The notes under the pieces: generated by a model | Database searches by the model: none | What the model saw: the letters and a program-made list of their open reading frames with translations, nothing else | Told to the model about the DNA's origin: nothing | Part shown: one piece after another, positions 1-9,711 of the stretch | How positions within the stretch are numbered: position 1 is the first letter of the stretch | How the letters are laid out: every line of letters begins with the position of its first letter | Made by a program: the position numbers and the translations under genes | DNA from: Roseburia faecis | GTDB lineage: Bacteria; Bacillota; Clostridia; Lachnospirales; Lachnospiraceae | Reading direction: 5' to 3' | Assembly: GCF_001406815.1 (NCBI RefSeq) | Contig: NZ_CVRR01000019.1 | Span: 62,001-126,000 of the forward strand | DNA: 64,000 bases

Positions 1-1173
1 CAGCAGCAGGAATATCTGGGACATATCAACGGACAGGTGGAAGAGGTCTATGGCGGACATCTGGTGGTGCAGGCATATAATAAGCAGGAGAGCACCATCA
101 AAAAATTTGAAGATACCAATCAGATTCTGTTTCAATCGGCATGGAAGTCCCAGTTTTTATCCGGACTGATGCAGCCGATCATGCAGTTTGTCGGAAACCT
201 CGGTTATGTCGGAGTGGCAATTTCCGGAGGACTTCTGGCAATCCGCGGAACCATCGGGGTTGGTGAAATTCAGGCATTTATTCAGTATGTCCGGAATTTT
301 ACTCAGCCGATCCAGCAGATTGCGCAGGTGGCAAATATGCTGCAGTCGATGGCTGCAGCCTCCGAGCGCGTATTTGAATTTCTGGACGAAGAGGAAGAAG
401 AACTGACGGTTGAACATGCTGTGCATCTCGACCATGTGGATGGTTACGTGGATTTTTCCCATGTAAGTTTCGGATACAATCCGGATCAGATCATTATCAG
501 GGATTTTTCCGCTCATGTAACACCTGGACAGAAAATTGCAATTGTCGGACCAACGGGAGCAGGAAAAACCACAATGGTCAAACTGCTTATGCGTTTCTAT
601 GATGTGACAGGCGGAGCCATTCAGGTGGATGGGCATGATATCCGCGACTTTAACCGTCAGGAGCTTCGGGATGCATTTGGTATGGTATTGCAGGATACCT
701 GGCTGTTTAAGGGATCTATCATGGAAAACATCCGGTATGGCCGTTTAGATGCCACGGATGAGGAAGTGATTGAGGCGGCAAAAGCCGCACATGCCCACCA
801 TTTTATCCAGACACTTCCGGGTGGCTACCAGATGGAGTTAAACGAGGATGCAAGTAATGTTTCCCAGGGACAGAAACAGCTTCTTACAATTGCACGTGCT
901 ATCCTTGCGGATAACCCGATTCTGATTCTGGATGAGGCAACCTCTTCGGTAGATACCCGTACCGAAGTGCGGATTCAGAAGGCATTGGATAATCTGATGC
1001 GTGGACGGACCAGCTTTATCATTGCGCATCGACTCTCTACGATAAGAAATGCGGATCTGATTCTGGTGATGAAAGATGGCGATATCATAGAGCAGGGGAC
1101 ACACGAACAGCTTCTGGCACAAAAGGGATTTTATGCAGATCTGTATAATTCCCAGTTCGAAGAGAATGCATAA
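1..1173 (+). CDS. ABC exporter, fused permease/ATPase, C-terminal part (5' end outside window)
   Basis: The reading frame is open from base 1, so the true start lies upstream; about 390 residues are visible. The first ~110 residues are the end of an exporter-type membrane domain, including the NG..EE..G segment common in MsbA/LmrA-like half-transporters. The rest is an ABC ATPase with Walker A GPTGAGKTT, a variant signature VSQGQ in place of LSGGQ, Walker B ILILDEATSSVD and H-loop IIAHRLSTI. Such half-transporters work as homo- or heterodimers exporting lipids, drugs or peptides; the substrate cannot be told. The VSQGQ signature is common in the second partner of heterodimeric exporters, so a sister gene just upstream is likely. 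No clear terminator follows; spo0A starts 125 bases downstream. Confidence 0.9.
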   Translation, partial: QQQEYLGHINGQVEEVYGGHLVVQAYNKQESTIKKFEDTNQILFQSAWKSQFLSGLMQPIMQFVGNLGYVGVAISGGLLAIRGTIGVGEIQAFIQYVRNFTQPIQQIAQVANMLQSMAAASERVFEFLDEEEEELTVEHAVHLDHVDGYVDFSHVSFGYNPDQIIIRDFSAHVTPGQKIAIVGPTGAGKTTMVKLLMRFYDVTGGAIQVDGHDIRDFNRQELRDAFGMVLQDTWLFKGSIMENIRYGRLDATDEEVIEAAKAAHAHHFIQTLPGGYQMELNEDASNVSQGQKQLLTIARAILADNPILILDEATSSVDTRTEVRIQKALDNLMRGRTSFIIAHRLSTIRNADLILVMKDGDIIEQGTHEQLLAQKGFYADLYNSQFEENA

Positions 1174-1218
1174 GACATTGAAATAAATTGGCAGTTGTGA
1201 TATAGTTTAACTGTATTT

Positions 1219-1237
1219 ATCGACAAATTTTGACAAA
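1219..1237. promoter_or_regulatory. tandem 0A-box-like sites upstream of spo0A
   Basis: Two copies of a TTYGACAAA-like element lie 10 bases apart, 60-80 bases before spo0A: ATCGACAAA at 1219-1227 (8/9) and TTTGACAAA at 1229-1237 (9/9). This is the reverse complement of the Spo0A-binding consensus TTTGTCRAA. A further partial copy, TTTGACATT, lies nearer the start codon. The arrangement suggests autoregulation of spo0A, as known in Bacillus and Clostridium. Confidence 0.6.
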
Positions 1238-1298
1238 ATCGGACAGTGCTTTCTGGTATGCTTATTTTTGACTGAATTTGACATTCTAGGAGGCCTAC

Positions 1299-2099
1299 AT
1301 GGGAAAACTAAATGTCGCAATTGCAGATGATAACGAGGTTATGCGTGACTTATTGGAAGAAATGGTAACCAGTGATGATGAACTGCACCTGATCGGGATG
1401 GCAAAGGATGGAGAAGAAGCCTGTCATCTGATCAGGGAAAAAGAACCGGATGTTGTATTATTGGATATTATTATGCCGAAACTGGACGGTCTGGCAGTCC
1501 TTGACAGGATCAGGGCAGACCATACACTAAAGAATCGGCCAACATTTCTGATGATCAGTGGGATCAGCAATGAAAAGATTACCGAAGACGCGTTTGAGCG
1601 GGGAGCGGATTATTACATTATGAAGCCGTTTGACCGGAATATTGTTTTGGACCGGATCAAGACACTCAACCGTCGAAAAAACAAAGTACGAAAAGAAATT
1701 GGCAGACCGGTTGAGATGGAAAAGAAACCGGAAAAGTACTCGTTACAGACACTGGAAGAGGATGTCACAGAGATAATTCATGAGGTTGGTGTTCCGGCAC
1801 ATATCAAGGGATACCAGTATTTGCGGGAGGCAATCATCATGTCTGTGACGAATATGGACATGTTAAATTCTATTACGAAAATTTTATATCCGGGGATTGC
1901 AAAGAAATTTGATACGACACCAAGCCGTGTCGAGCGTGCCATCCGTCATGCAATTGAAGTAGCATGGAGCCGTGGCAAGATGGATACGCTGGATGATCTG
2001 TTCGGATATACGATCAGCAATGGAAAAGGAAAACCGACCAACTCGGAATTTATCGCTCTTATTACGGACAAAATACGATTACAGATGAAGAGTAAGTAA
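1299..2099 (+). CDS. spo0A: stage 0 sporulation protein A, master response regulator
   Basis: Spo0A is the phosphorylation-activated DNA-binding regulator that commits cells to sporulation. The 266-residue length matches the family. The receiver domain (1-125) has the acidic pair D10-D11, the phosphoacceptor D56 in LLDIIMPK and the conserved lysine in YIMKPF. A basic linker follows (about 128-150), then the Spo0A-specific DNA-binding domain with the recognition-helix segment [20 protein letters not shown]. The ATG follows a strong AGGAGG site. In many clostridia spoIVB lies just upstream; here an ABC exporter does. glgA follows 13 bases after the stop and looks co-transcribed. Confidence 0.97.
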   Translation: MGKLNVAIADDNEVMRDLLEEMVTSDDELHLIGMAKDGEEACHLIREKEPDVVLLDIIMPKLDGLAVLDRIRADHTLKNRPTFLMISGISNEKITEDAFERGADYYIMKPFDRNIVLDRIKTLNRRKNKVRKEIGRPVEMEKKPEKYSLQTLEEDVTEIIHEVGVPAHIKGYQYLREAIIMSVTNMDMLNSITKILYPGIAKKFDTTPSRVERAIRHAIEVAWSRGKMDTLDDLFGYTISNGKGKPTNSEFIALITDKIRLQMKSK

Positions 2100-2112
2100 A
2101 GGAGTGTTATGT

Positions 2113-3561
2113 ATGAAGAAGATTCTGTTTGTTTCATCAGAGGCAGTGCCATATGTGAAAACCGGAGGTCTTGCCGATGTTGTCGGATCACTTCCGAAAT
2201 ATTTTGACAAAAAAGAGTATGATGTGCGGGTAGTTATTCCGAAATACGCCTGCATGGATCGCTCATTTCTTCCAAATTTAAAATTTTTGTGCCATTTTTA
2301 TGTAAATCTGAACTGGCGCAGGCAGTATGTTGGAATTTTCGAGTCGGAATATCATGGTGTTCACTTTTATTTTGTGGACAATGAATTTTATTTTGCAGGA
2401 GAATCTCCATACAACAATATCTATGAAGATGTGGAAAAGTTTGCATATTTTTCCAAGGCAGTACTTGCTAGTCTGCCGTATATTGATTTTGCCCCGGATA
2501 TTATCCATTGCAATGACTGGCAGACAGGACTTATTCCGGTGTTTCTGCATACGGTATTTGGAGATGATAATTTTTATGCGGGAATCAAAACCGTGTTTAC
2601 GATTCATAACCTGCAGTTTCAGGGACGCTGGCGAATTCAGGAGATTATGGATATTACAGGACTCCCGGCACACATTTTCAATGCATATGAACTGGAATCT
2701 TATGGCGAAGCAAACTACTTAAAGGGTGGCGTGGTATATGCGGATTATATTACTACCGTCAGCCCGACGTATGCAAATGAGATTACGACCGTAGAAGGGG
2801 GAGAGGGCTTAAGTGGCCTGATGACTGCCCGAAAGGATCGCCTTTATGGTATTTTAAACGGAATTGATTATGAAGAATATAATCCACAGACAGATCCTTA
2901 TATTTCGGTAAATTATTCGAAAAAAGATGCAGTGAGTGGGAAAAAAGAAAACAAAGTTGCATTACAGAAAGAACTTGGGCTTCCAGTCAGGGAGGATGCT
3001 TTCCTGATCGGAATCGTATCGCGTATGACCAGCCAGAAAGGATTTGACCTGATTGGCTGCGTATTGGATGAACTTTTAACCGAAATGGATATACAGCTGG
3101 TGGTTCTTGGTTCCGGAGAGAGCCAGTATGAAAATATGTTCCACCATTATCAGAGTAAGTATCCGGACAAGGTAAGCGTACATATCGGATTTACCGAGGA
3201 GCGTTCGCACCATATATATGCGGCAAGTGATGTGCTGCTGATGCCGTCCATGTTTGAACCATGCGGGCTGGCACAGATGATTGCCATGCGTTACGGAACA
3301 CTTCCGATCGTACGTGAAACCGGAGGACTCCGGGATACGGTAGAACCATACAATGAATATGAAAATACAGGATGTGGTTTTTCATTTGCGAATTTTAATG
3401 CACAGGAAATGGCAGATATTGTCCGGTATGCGTATCGTGTGGAGCATGAACAAAAGGCCGCATGGAAAGAACTGATCTATCGTGCGATGGATCGCAATTT
3501 TTCCTGGAATGTTTCGGCACATGCATATGAGAAGCTATATGATAAACTGGTAGAAATGTAA
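2113..3561 (+). CDS. glgA: glycogen synthase (ADP-glucose type)
   Basis: GT5-family glycogen synthase, which adds glucosyl units from ADP-glucose to alpha-1,4-glucan. The N-terminus carries the substrate-binding motif KTGGLADV. The N-domain runs on through HCNDWQT and TIHNLQFQG, and the C-domain has the GT-B signature EPCGLAQMIAMRYGT followed by ETGGLRDTV. The chosen ATG at 2113 has AAAGGAG 8 bases upstream; an in-frame GTG at 2104 lies inside that site and is unlikely. The protein is 482 residues, normal for the family. The gene sits directly behind spo0A with no other glg gene nearby, which may link glycogen storage to sporulation onset (inference). A strong terminator follows. Confidence 0.95.
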   Translation: MKKILFVSSEAVPYVKTGGLADVVGSLPKYFDKKEYDVRVVIPKYACMDRSFLPNLKFLCHFYVNLNWRRQYVGIFESEYHGVHFYFVDNEFYFAGESPYNNIYEDVEKFAYFSKAVLASLPYIDFAPDIIHCNDWQTGLIPVFLHTVFGDDNFYAGIKTVFTIHNLQFQGRWRIQEIMDITGLPAHIFNAYELESYGEANYLKGGVVYADYITTVSPTYANEITTVEGGEGLSGLMTARKDRLYGILNGIDYEEYNPQTDPYISVNYSKKDAVSGKKENKVALQKELGLPVREDAFLIGIVSRMTSQKGFDLIGCVLDELLTEMDIQLVVLGSGESQYENMFHHYQSKYPDKVSVHIGFTEERSHHIYAASDVLLMPSMFEPCGLAQMIAMRYGTLPIVRETGGLRDTVEPYNEYENTGCGFSFANFNAQEMADIVRYAYRVEHEQKAAWKELIYRAMDRNFSWNVSAHAYEKLYDKLVEM

Positions 3562-3569
3562 TAGATGTT

Positions 3570-3600
3570 CCCCGCAGAATTTTTTCTGCGGGGATTTTGT
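3570..3600 (+). terminator. rho-independent terminator of spo0A-glgA
   Basis: A perfect 10-bp stem (CCCCGCAGAA / TTCTGCGGGG) with a TTTT loop starts 8 bases after the glgA stop and is followed by ATTTTGT. Confidence 0.9.
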
Positions 3601-3615
3601 GTCTGGAAATATAAT

Positions 3616-4527
3616 CTATGAAGTGCAGACCGGCTGCGGCATGGTCAGCAGATGGCTGTGCCGGCAGTAATAGTAGGCATGGTCGGACAGAATTTCTTCA
3701 TCCTGAAGCTGTGAGGCATTCACTTCTTTTACCATTGCGGTGTAATGGTCGAGATTCTGCCTGTCGTTTTCATCGGTGGCAAGAATCAGTACTTCGTGAA
3801 TACTGCTTGGCAGAATGATCAGATCCTTTTCAAACAAATCGGACAGTTCTTTTAAGATGTCATCGTAGAGGAGAACGGTTGCACCGTTGGTCCGGTACGT
3901 ATTGGTCAGAACATACAGTGGCGGGGCTGCTTCCGGGAGTGGAGTTTCCGCGACGAGCTGCATTTCTTTGAGAAGACTGCTCATCGGGGTAAGCTGTGGG
4001 GGAAGAAGCTGTGGCGTGTTTTTCTTCGCAAGTCGGTAAAGCGTTTCTTTGTCGGTTTTCCAAAGGTTTAAGTGATGATTGTGGATCAGAATATTTGCCT
4101 GGTTTTCGGCACTTGCATGGAGCAGACAGTAAAAGATTACGGCCAGATCCTGGTAGCGGAAAAACGGAACCTCTTTTAACAGTTCCTGATTTTTTTCAAA
4201 GCTTACAAGACGCATGACGATGTGCTCGCTGGCACGGGAAAAATCGGTAAAGTAGGACGTGTCAAAATTTTCTTCCGGGGCATGCGCCTGATAGGTATGA
4301 AGAATATCTTCACAGATTTCTTCAAGGCATACCCCTTCCAGATAGCGATGATAGTATGGCATCAGATAGATCGCAGGTGACACGTTTTTCTTCGGATGGA
4401 GAAGTACCAGACCATCGTAATGTGTTCCGTTATTTTTGGTAAAGGAACGAATGTCTAAAGTGACACCTGTCTCGATACGCAGAGAAAGCTGTGTACGGAT
4501 CGTTGTTAAAAATTCCTGATAGTTCAT
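3616..4527 (-). CDS. DUF5688 family protein
   Basis: A 303-residue soluble protein, not a recognised enzyme. The N-terminal pattern (..F...I...L....GV......TKNNGTHYDGLVLLHPKKNVSPAIYL..YY..YLEG) matches what I know of DUF5688, a Lachnospiraceae/Clostridia family of unknown function. There is no signal peptide or membrane segment. No good Shine-Dalgarno site precedes the ATG, which is odd for this genome. The gene is monocistronic, behind the pot operon terminator and convergent with glgA. Confidence 0.7.
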   Translation of the reverse strand: MNYQEFLTTIRTQLSLRIETGVTLDIRSFTKNNGTHYDGLVLLHPKKNVSPAIYLMPYYHRYLEGVCLEEICEDILHTYQAHAPEENFDTSYFTDFSRASEHIVMRLVSFEKNQELLKEVPFFRYQDLAVIFYCLLHASAENQANILIHNHHLNLWKTDKETLYRLAKKNTPQLLPPQLTPMSSLLKEMQLVAETPLPEAAPPLYVLTNTYRTNGATVLLYDDILKELSDLFEKDLIILPSSIHEVLILATDENDRQNLDHYTAMVKEVNASQLQDEEILSDHAYYYCRHSHLLTMPQPVCTS

Positions 4528-4583
4528 ATGTAATTGAAAACAAATGTATATATGGGAAATTTCGGAATGACCGTTTCCGAAGA

Positions 4584-4620
4584 TGAAAAATCCACGGTGT
4601 TAACCAGACACCGTGGATTT
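4584..4620 (-). terminator. rho-independent terminator of the pot operon
   Basis: On the minus strand a perfect 13-bp stem (AAATCCACGGTGT / ACACCGTGGATTT) with a 7-base loop is followed by TTTTTC. It lies about 46 bases past the potD stop. Confidence 0.9.
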
Positions 4621-4666
4621 ACTTTAGCATGTTTTGACTGAAATTGCAATCATTTTTCTCGGTTTT

Positions 4667-5740
4667 TTAATAAGAGAGAAGTTCCTGCCACAGCTTTGTG
4701 TACTTGGCGGAATCATCATCACTTAATGCTTTATAGATTTCACATCTTTTTATCGTGTCACTGGAAGGATTGATAGCTTCGTTATTTTTTACGTCAGCGT
4801 CCTGATTTTCTACCACAGATGTAATCGGAGAGGCATACTGCACATATTCGAAATTCTTTTCTGCGATATCATCCTTGCACAGGAAATTTAAGAATTTTAA
4901 AGCGTTGGTCTGGTTAGTGCAGGACTTTGGAATGAACCAGGAATCGATCCAGAGGTTTGATCCCTCTTTTGGAACCGAATAATCCAGATTGTCGTTCTCT
5001 GCCATGGCCAGTGCAGCCTCGCCGGAGTAGCACAGTGCGATGGAGGCTTCTTCTCCGATCATGGCATCGGCTGTCTCGTCTACATAGTAGGCATATACGA
5101 TTTTATCATCTTTTTGCTTTTTTAATATGTCGAGGGCTTCCCGCAGATGATTTTCATCGGTATCGTTTAAGGAATACCCTTTGGAGATCAGTGCAGGGGC
5201 AAACGTATCACGGACGGAATTTTCCATGATGATTTCATCCTCATAGGTAGGATCCCACAGGCAGTTCCAGCTTGATACGGTTTTGGCATCAATGGTTGTT
5301 TTGTTGTAGAGAAGGCCAAGAGTCCCGTAAAAATATGGAACGGAATAGGTGTGATTCTTGTCATAGGAAGCAGACATATCAAGGATCGTTGGATCCAGAT
5401 TTTTGTAGTTGTCCATGGCATCGTAATCTTCTTCGAGAACTTCGCCCTCGTTGATCAGACGCTCAACCATATATTCGGAAGAGCAGATTACATCATAGTT
5501 GATGGAACCGGCTTTGTATTTGGTATACATTTCTTCCGGACTTTCATATTCTTCGTATTTGACGGTGATACCGGTTTCTTTTTCAAACTGTTTGACTACG
5601 GACTCATCGATATATTTTCCGTAATTTAAAACGGTTAAGGTCTGTCCGCTTTTTTTCGCAGAGGAAGATCCCCCACAGGCAGTGAGTGCACTGACTGCCA
5701 GAGCAGAAATTAAGAGGGCAGAGAAAATTCTTTTTTTCAT
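4667..5740 (-). CDS. potD: spermidine/putrescine ABC transporter, substrate-binding lipoprotein
   Basis: Extracellular polyamine-binding protein of a PotABCD importer, 357 residues. It has a lipoprotein signal peptide with lipobox LTAC (Cys22) followed by GGSSS. The mature part starts TLTVLNYGKYIDESVVKQFEKETGITVKYEEYESPEEM, typical of the PotD/PotF family (about 35-355). It is the last gene of the operon, 42 bases after potC, with AGGAG before the ATG and the shared terminator after the stop. Choice among spermidine, putrescine or another polyamine cannot be made from sequence alone. Confidence 0.93.
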   Translation of the reverse strand: MKKRIFSALLISALAVSALTACGGSSSAKKSGQTLTVLNYGKYIDESVVKQFEKETGITVKYEEYESPEEMYTKYKAGSINYDVICSSEYMVERLINEGEVLEEDYDAMDNYKNLDPTILDMSASYDKNHTYSVPYFYGTLGLLYNKTTIDAKTVSSWNCLWDPTYEDEIIMENSVRDTFAPALISKGYSLNDTDENHLREALDILKKQKDDKIVYAYYVDETADAMIGEEASIALCYSGEAALAMAENDNLDYSVPKEGSNLWIDSWFIPKSCTNQTNALKFLNFLCKDDIAEKNFEYVQYASPITSVVENQDADVKNNEAINPSSDTIKRCEIYKALSDDDSAKYTKLWQELLSY

Positions 5741-5782
5741 AATAGGACTCCTTTCGGCTGGAATAAAATTCCAATGGAAAAT

Positions 5783-6562
5783 TTATTTGGCTGCAACACG
5801 CTTCTTCCCCGGATAAACATTTCCGGCAAGAAGAATGAGCAGAACGGCAAAGAACAGAATCGTGGAAAGTGCATACAATTCCGGTTTGATTCCTTTGCGA
5901 AGTTCTGTGTAGAGCATGGTGGAGAGGGTATTGACCCCGGCTCCTTTGGTAAAATAGGTGATGGAAAAATCATCCAGTGACATGGTGACTGCCATCATAA
6001 ATCCGGAGAACACACCGGGACGGATTTCCGGCCAGGTGACTTTGTAAAATGCATACAGCGGCGTTGCTCCGAGATCAAGTGCCGCCTCATAGGTGCTGCG
6101 GTTTGTCTGTTTCATTTTCGGAAGCACATTTAAAATAACATAAGGAATACTAAAAGTAATGTGCGCCAGAAGAACCGTCACAAATCCGAGGTCGATAAAT
6201 TTCACAAACAAAAGCATCATGGAGATACCGGTTACGATATCCGCATTCAGAAGCGGAATATTGGTCGCGCCGAGATAAATGGTCTGGTGCCGTTTTTTCA
6301 TGGCGGCTATGCCGAGCGCGGCAAGTGTTCCGATCAGTGTGGAAATAATTGCGGACAGGAAAGTGACCTGCAAAGTTGTGACAAATGCAGTCATAATCTT
6401 TTCGTCCTGAAAACAGCCGGTATACCACCGGAGCGTGAAGCCACCCCATTTTACCTTGGAACGGGAATCGTTGAAAGACAAAGCAATCAACACAATAATC
6501 GGAAGGTAAAGGAAGGCAAAAATCAGGACCATATAGATCCGGGATGCACATTTTTTTAACAT
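5783..6562 (-). CDS. potC: spermidine/putrescine ABC transporter permease
   Basis: Inner-membrane permease subunit, 259 residues with about six hydrophobic segments. The conserved EAA loop reads YEAALDLGATPLYAFYKVTWPEIRPGV (about residues 156-182) and contacts PotA. The start ATG overlaps the end of potB by 7 bases (ATGTTAA), a sign of translational coupling. Confidence 0.93.
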   Translation of the reverse strand: MLKKCASRIYMVLIFAFLYLPIIVLIALSFNDSRSKVKWGGFTLRWYTGCFQDEKIMTAFVTTLQVTFLSAIISTLIGTLAALGIAAMKKRHQTIYLGATNIPLLNADIVTGISMMLLFVKFIDLGFVTVLLAHITFSIPYVILNVLPKMKQTNRSTYEAALDLGATPLYAFYKVTWPEIRPGVFSGFMMAVTMSLDDFSITYFTKGAGVNTLSTMLYTELRKGIKPELYALSTILFFAVLLILLAGNVYPGKKRVAAK

Positions 6563-7380
6563 ATGGATGTTCCCTCCCCTTCTTTATCAAATATATTTAC
6601 AATAGTCATACTTGCAATCACAAAAATCATAAGAACAAAGGAAAGACCGCTTCCGGCATTCCATTGCATACCCTGCATAAAATCCTGTTCGATCACATTT
6701 CCGATTAAAAGAACATGACCACCGCCTAATACCTGCGAGATTGCAAACGAGGTAAGTGACGGGACAAATACCATGACGATTCCGCTGATGATTCCGGATA
6801 CGGTAAGCGGAAGGATAATCTTTAAAAAGATGGTTACATTTCCGGCACCCAGATCACGGGCCGCCTCAATCCAGTCTTTACGGATTCGTGTCATGGAGTT
6901 GTAGATTGGCAGCAGCATAAATGGCAGGAAGTCGTATACCATGCCAAGGACAACTGCTGTTGGTGTATTTATGATATTGATGCGGGAAAGCCCGAAACCT
7001 GTGAGAATGGAGTTGATTACACCATTTTTGGAAAGCAGAAGTTTCCATGCCAGAATACGGAGCATAAAGTTCATCCACATCGGAAGCATAAAGATAAAAA
7101 CAACCAGTCCCTGATTTTTGATTTTCATATTATTTAAAATCATTGCCAGCGGATAGGAAAGAACCAGGCACACGATGGTGCATATAATTCCAAGTCTCAG
7201 GGAAAGTCCCATGGCTTTGCGGTTGGTTTCATCTGCTATCGCTGTGATATAGGATAACGTAAAACTGCCATCGCCGTTTGTAAATGCATAGTAAAGAATC
7301 ATGATAAGCGGCAGGAGGATAAAACCAATGATCCATATGAGGTATGGACCGGCAAGAAATTGCTGTTTGAATTTACGCAT
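6556..7380 (-). CDS. potB: spermidine/putrescine ABC transporter permease
   Basis: Partner permease of potC, 274 residues, about six membrane segments. The EAA loop includes [24 protein letters not shown] chose the ATG at 7380 (MRKFKQQF) because GGTGGAG lies 5 bases before it. It overlaps the potA stop by 8 bases (ATGCGTAA); an upstream in-frame ATG at 7401 would add seven residues. Confidence 0.93.
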   Translation of the reverse strand: MRKFKQQFLAGPYLIWIIGFILLPLIMILYYAFTNGDGSFTLSYITAIADETNRKAMGLSLRLGIICTIVCLVLSYPLAMILNNMKIKNQGLVVFIFMLPMWMNFMLRILAWKLLLSKNGVINSILTGFGLSRINIINTPTAVVLGMVYDFLPFMLLPIYNSMTRIRKDWIEAARDLGAGNVTIFLKIILPLTVSGIISGIVMVFVPSLTSFAISQVLGGGHVLLIGNVIEQDFMQGMQWNAGSGLSFVLMIFVIASMTIVNIFDKEGEGTSIC

Positions 7381-8446
7381 CGATCTCCACCGCCTTTTCA
7401 TCGGAAGATTCCGGCTTATGCATAATCTGGATATTGAACGGGATTACTTTGATGCCGACTTTGGTGCCGACCGGAACAAATCTGGTGGTGTGAACCAGCC
7501 ATTCATAGCCGCCGGCCATGACATCAAGTTCATAGTGAACGCCTTTAAAAATCAGGGAGGTTACTTCGCCCTGCAGCGTTCCCTCCGAAGGATCGACCAG
7601 TTCTACATCTTCCGGACGGATGACAACGTCGACCGGCTTGTTATTGCCGAATCCCTTGTCGACACATGCCCAACGGGCACCGAGAATCTCTACAAGTTCA
7701 TCTTTTATCATGGTTCCGTCAATGATATTGCTGTGTCCGATAAAATCGGCAACAAATGCGTTTTCCGGTTCGTTGTAAATGTTTTCCGGAGTACCGATCT
7801 GTTGGATATATCCCTGATTCATGACAACGATGGTATCGGACATGGTCAGAGCCTCTTCCTGGTCATGGGTGACGTATACAAAAGTAATTCCCAGTTCTTC
7901 CTTCAGACGGATGAGCTCATACTGCATGTTCTGACGCAGTTTTAAATCAAGTGCACCGAGAGGTTCATCTAAAAGAAGGACTTTTGGCTCGTTTACAATC
8001 GCACGGGCGATGGCGATACGCTGCTGCTGACCACCGGAGAGAGAATCGACCGAACGGTTTTCAAAGCCTTCCAGATTGACCAGTTTTAAGGCATATTTGA
8101 TTTTATCCTGAATATATGCTTTGCTTTTCTTACTTATTTTAAGGCCGAATGCAATGTTTTCGGCGATGGACATATGCGGGAAAAGAGAATACTTCTGAAA
8201 AACGGTATTCAGTTTCCGTTCATTGGCTGCAAGAGCTGTGATATCCTGTCCGTCAAACAGAATCTGTCCCTTGTCCGGGCTTTCAAAGCCTCCCAGCAGA
8301 CGCAGGGTTGTAGTTTTTCCGCATCCGGACGGACCTAAAAGGGTCAGAAATTCATTCTCCCGGATATACAGATTTAAATCATCCAACACAAGATTGGAAT
8401 CGTAGGATTTGGAAATTCCAATAAAATCAATTAAATGTTTACTCAT
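7373..8446 (-). CDS. potA: spermidine/putrescine ABC transporter ATPase
   Basis: Cytoplasmic ATPase that powers polyamine import, 357 residues. Walker A is GPSGCGKTT, the Q-loop sits in [10 protein letters not shown], the signature is LSGGQQQR, Walker B is [11 protein letters not shown] and the H-loop is YVTHDQEEA. The C-terminal ~120 residues ([10 protein letters not shown]...) form the regulatory TOBE-like domain of PotA/MalK ATPases. It follows the xre-cupin gene by 12 bases and starts the transporter part of the operon. Confidence 0.94.
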   Translation of the reverse strand: MSKHLIDFIGISKSYDSNLVLDDLNLYIRENEFLTLLGPSGCGKTTTLRLLGGFESPDKGQILFDGQDITALAANERKLNTVFQKYSLFPHMSIAENIAFGLKISKKSKAYIQDKIKYALKLVNLEGFENRSVDSLSGGQQQRIAIARAIVNEPKVLLLDEPLGALDLKLRQNMQYELIRLKEELGITFVYVTHDQEEALTMSDTIVVMNQGYIQQIGTPENIYNEPENAFVADFIGHSNIIDGTMIKDELVEILGARWACVDKGFGNNKPVDVVIRPEDVELVDPSEGTLQGEVTSLIFKGVHYELDVMAGGYEWLVHTTRFVPVGTKVGIKVIPFNIQIMHKPESSDEKAVEIDA

Positions 8447-8458
8447 ACGTTTGTCCTC

Positions 8459-8998
8459 TTAAAAATTTGGTGGGGTAGTAACCCAGATGATGACGGCATC
8501 TTTTGCACCGGTGTTTTCCAGATAATGCTTTTTTCCTGCTTTAAAATAGAAAGATTCCCCGGCATGTACCGTCTGGTTTTGTCCGGCATAGTGGATACGG
8601 ACGTTTCCTTTGATTACATAACCGAAATCCTCCCCCTCATGGGGCTGATAAACTTCTGACCGTCCACCGGCGTGTAAAGTCAGACGAACCGGTTCCATCT
8701 GGTTTTTCTGTGCATTGGGAACGACCCATTCAATACAGCAGTGTTTTTCTTCGTCGGTTTTTTCAAAATAATCTTCCTGTTTGAAAACAATCTGTTCCGG
8801 CTCTTCATTTGTAAAAAATTCTGCTGGTGTCGTACCAAGGCACTGGATGATATCCAGAAGAGTTCCGATGGACGGAGAGTTCTGGTTTCGTTCCAACTGT
8901 GAGATAAAGCCCTTGGTCAGCTCGGCACGGTCCGCCAGCTCCTGTTGCGTCAGTCCGTACTGGATGCGCAGTTCTTTCATGCGGTGTCCAATGTCCAT
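8459..8998 (-). CDS. XRE-family regulator with C-terminal cupin domain
   Basis: A 179-residue regulator and first gene of the pot operon. Residues 1-65 are an XRE/Cro helix-turn-helix (MKELRIQYGLTQQELADRAELTKGFISQLERNQNSPSI). Residues 105-175 are a cupin barrel (HEGEDFGYVIKGNVRIHYAG...HAGESFYFKAGKKHYLEN). This architecture matches PuuR-like regulators that sense polyamines or related small molecules. The position suggests it autoregulates the operon in response to polyamine level; that is inference from context. The start has GGGAGG upstream. Confidence 0.88.
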   Translation of the reverse strand: MDIGHRMKELRIQYGLTQQELADRAELTKGFISQLERNQNSPSIGTLLDIIQCLGTTPAEFFTNEEPEQIVFKQEDYFEKTDEEKHCCIEWVVPNAQKNQMEPVRLTLHAGGRSEVYQPHEGEDFGYVIKGNVRIHYAGQNQTVHAGESFYFKAGKKHYLENTGAKDAVIIWVTTPPNF

Positions 8999-9034
8999 GG
9001 CATGCCTCCCGTAAATTTATGAAACATGATTGTT

Positions 9035-9144
9035 AGTTGATTTTTTGTTTACTGATTATAAACTCAACAGTTTCTATTCTACAGAATCCATGTGAAAAGT
9101 CAATCTTTTTTTAATATAAATTTTATGAAAAAACAGTTGATTTT
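9035..9144. repeat. direct repeat AGTTGATTTT flanking the pot promoter
   Basis: AGTTGATTTT occurs at 9035-9044 and again at 9135-9144, exactly 100 bases apart, on either side of the minus-strand promoter. A related element with opposite orientation (CTCAACAGTTT) lies at 9064-9073. These are candidate operator half-sites for the XRE-cupin protein. Confidence 0.35.
9076..9103 (-). promoter_or_regulatory. sigma-A promoter of the xre-potABCD operon
   Basis: On the minus strand: TTGACT (9103-9098), 16-base spacer, TAGAAT (9081-9076), about 77 bases upstream of the regulator start. Confidence 0.7.
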
Positions 9145-9180
9145 CTGAATCGGTTTTGGTATTATATACAAGTACGTTTT

Positions 9181-9253
<73 letters not shown>

Positions 9254-9260
9254 TCGTTTC

Positions 9261-9308
9261 AGACACGTTTTGTATCGGGTATCCGATGGAAGACGTGTCT
9301 TTTTTACT
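9261..9308 (+). terminator. terminator behind tRNA-Thr
   Basis: Outer stem AGACACGT / ACGTGTCT encloses an inner stem ATCGG / CCGAT and is followed by TTTTTTA. Confidence 0.85.
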
Positions 9309-9319
9309 TTAAAAAGTGC

Positions 9320-9348
9320 TTGTTTCTTAGGCATGAAATTGGTATAAT
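9320..9348 (+). promoter_or_regulatory. promoter of the 9.4-12.3 kb operon
   Basis: TTGTTT, 17-base spacer, TATAAT; the ATG of the membrane-protein gene lies 43 bases downstream. Confidence 0.65.
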
Positions 9349-9390
9349 GGGCGCAGACAAAGAAAATAAGAATAAAGGTTGAGGTAAAAA

Positions 9391-9711
9391 ATGGACAAGA
9401 ACAAAAAGACGTTTCAGGTACCGACATTACTGGCCTTTGCAGCAATTGTTGCAATTATGGTGATTGTAGGGGTGAGAGTCCTTAACGTTCCGGTAGTTCC
9501 TATGTGTCTGCTTGTTATCATTGAGGCAGTTATTGCAGTGATGCTGCATCATGCGGAACTCTGGGTGCATGGACTTCTTATTCTGGCAGAACTTTGTGCC
9601 GGTGTTGCCGGGGAAAAAACAGTATTGATTATTTTATGTGCAGTTGTTTACATTGCAGCGACGTTTGCACTGCAGATGTTAGATAAAGGAGAAACACACA
9701 ATGGACAGTAG
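9391..9711 (+). CDS. small membrane protein, unknown function
   Basis: A 106-residue protein with about four hydrophobic segments from residue 11 onwards and almost no soluble part. I do not recognise the family. It overlaps the start of the HD-domain gene by 11 bases, so the two are probably translationally coupled. It is first in an apparent operon with an HD protein, queH and argH. Confidence 0.7.
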   Translation: MDKNKKTFQVPTLLAFAAIVAIMVIVGVRVLNVPVVPMCLLVIIEAVIAVMLHHAELWVHGLLILAELCAGVAGEKTVLIILCAVVYIAATFALQMLDKGETHNGQ

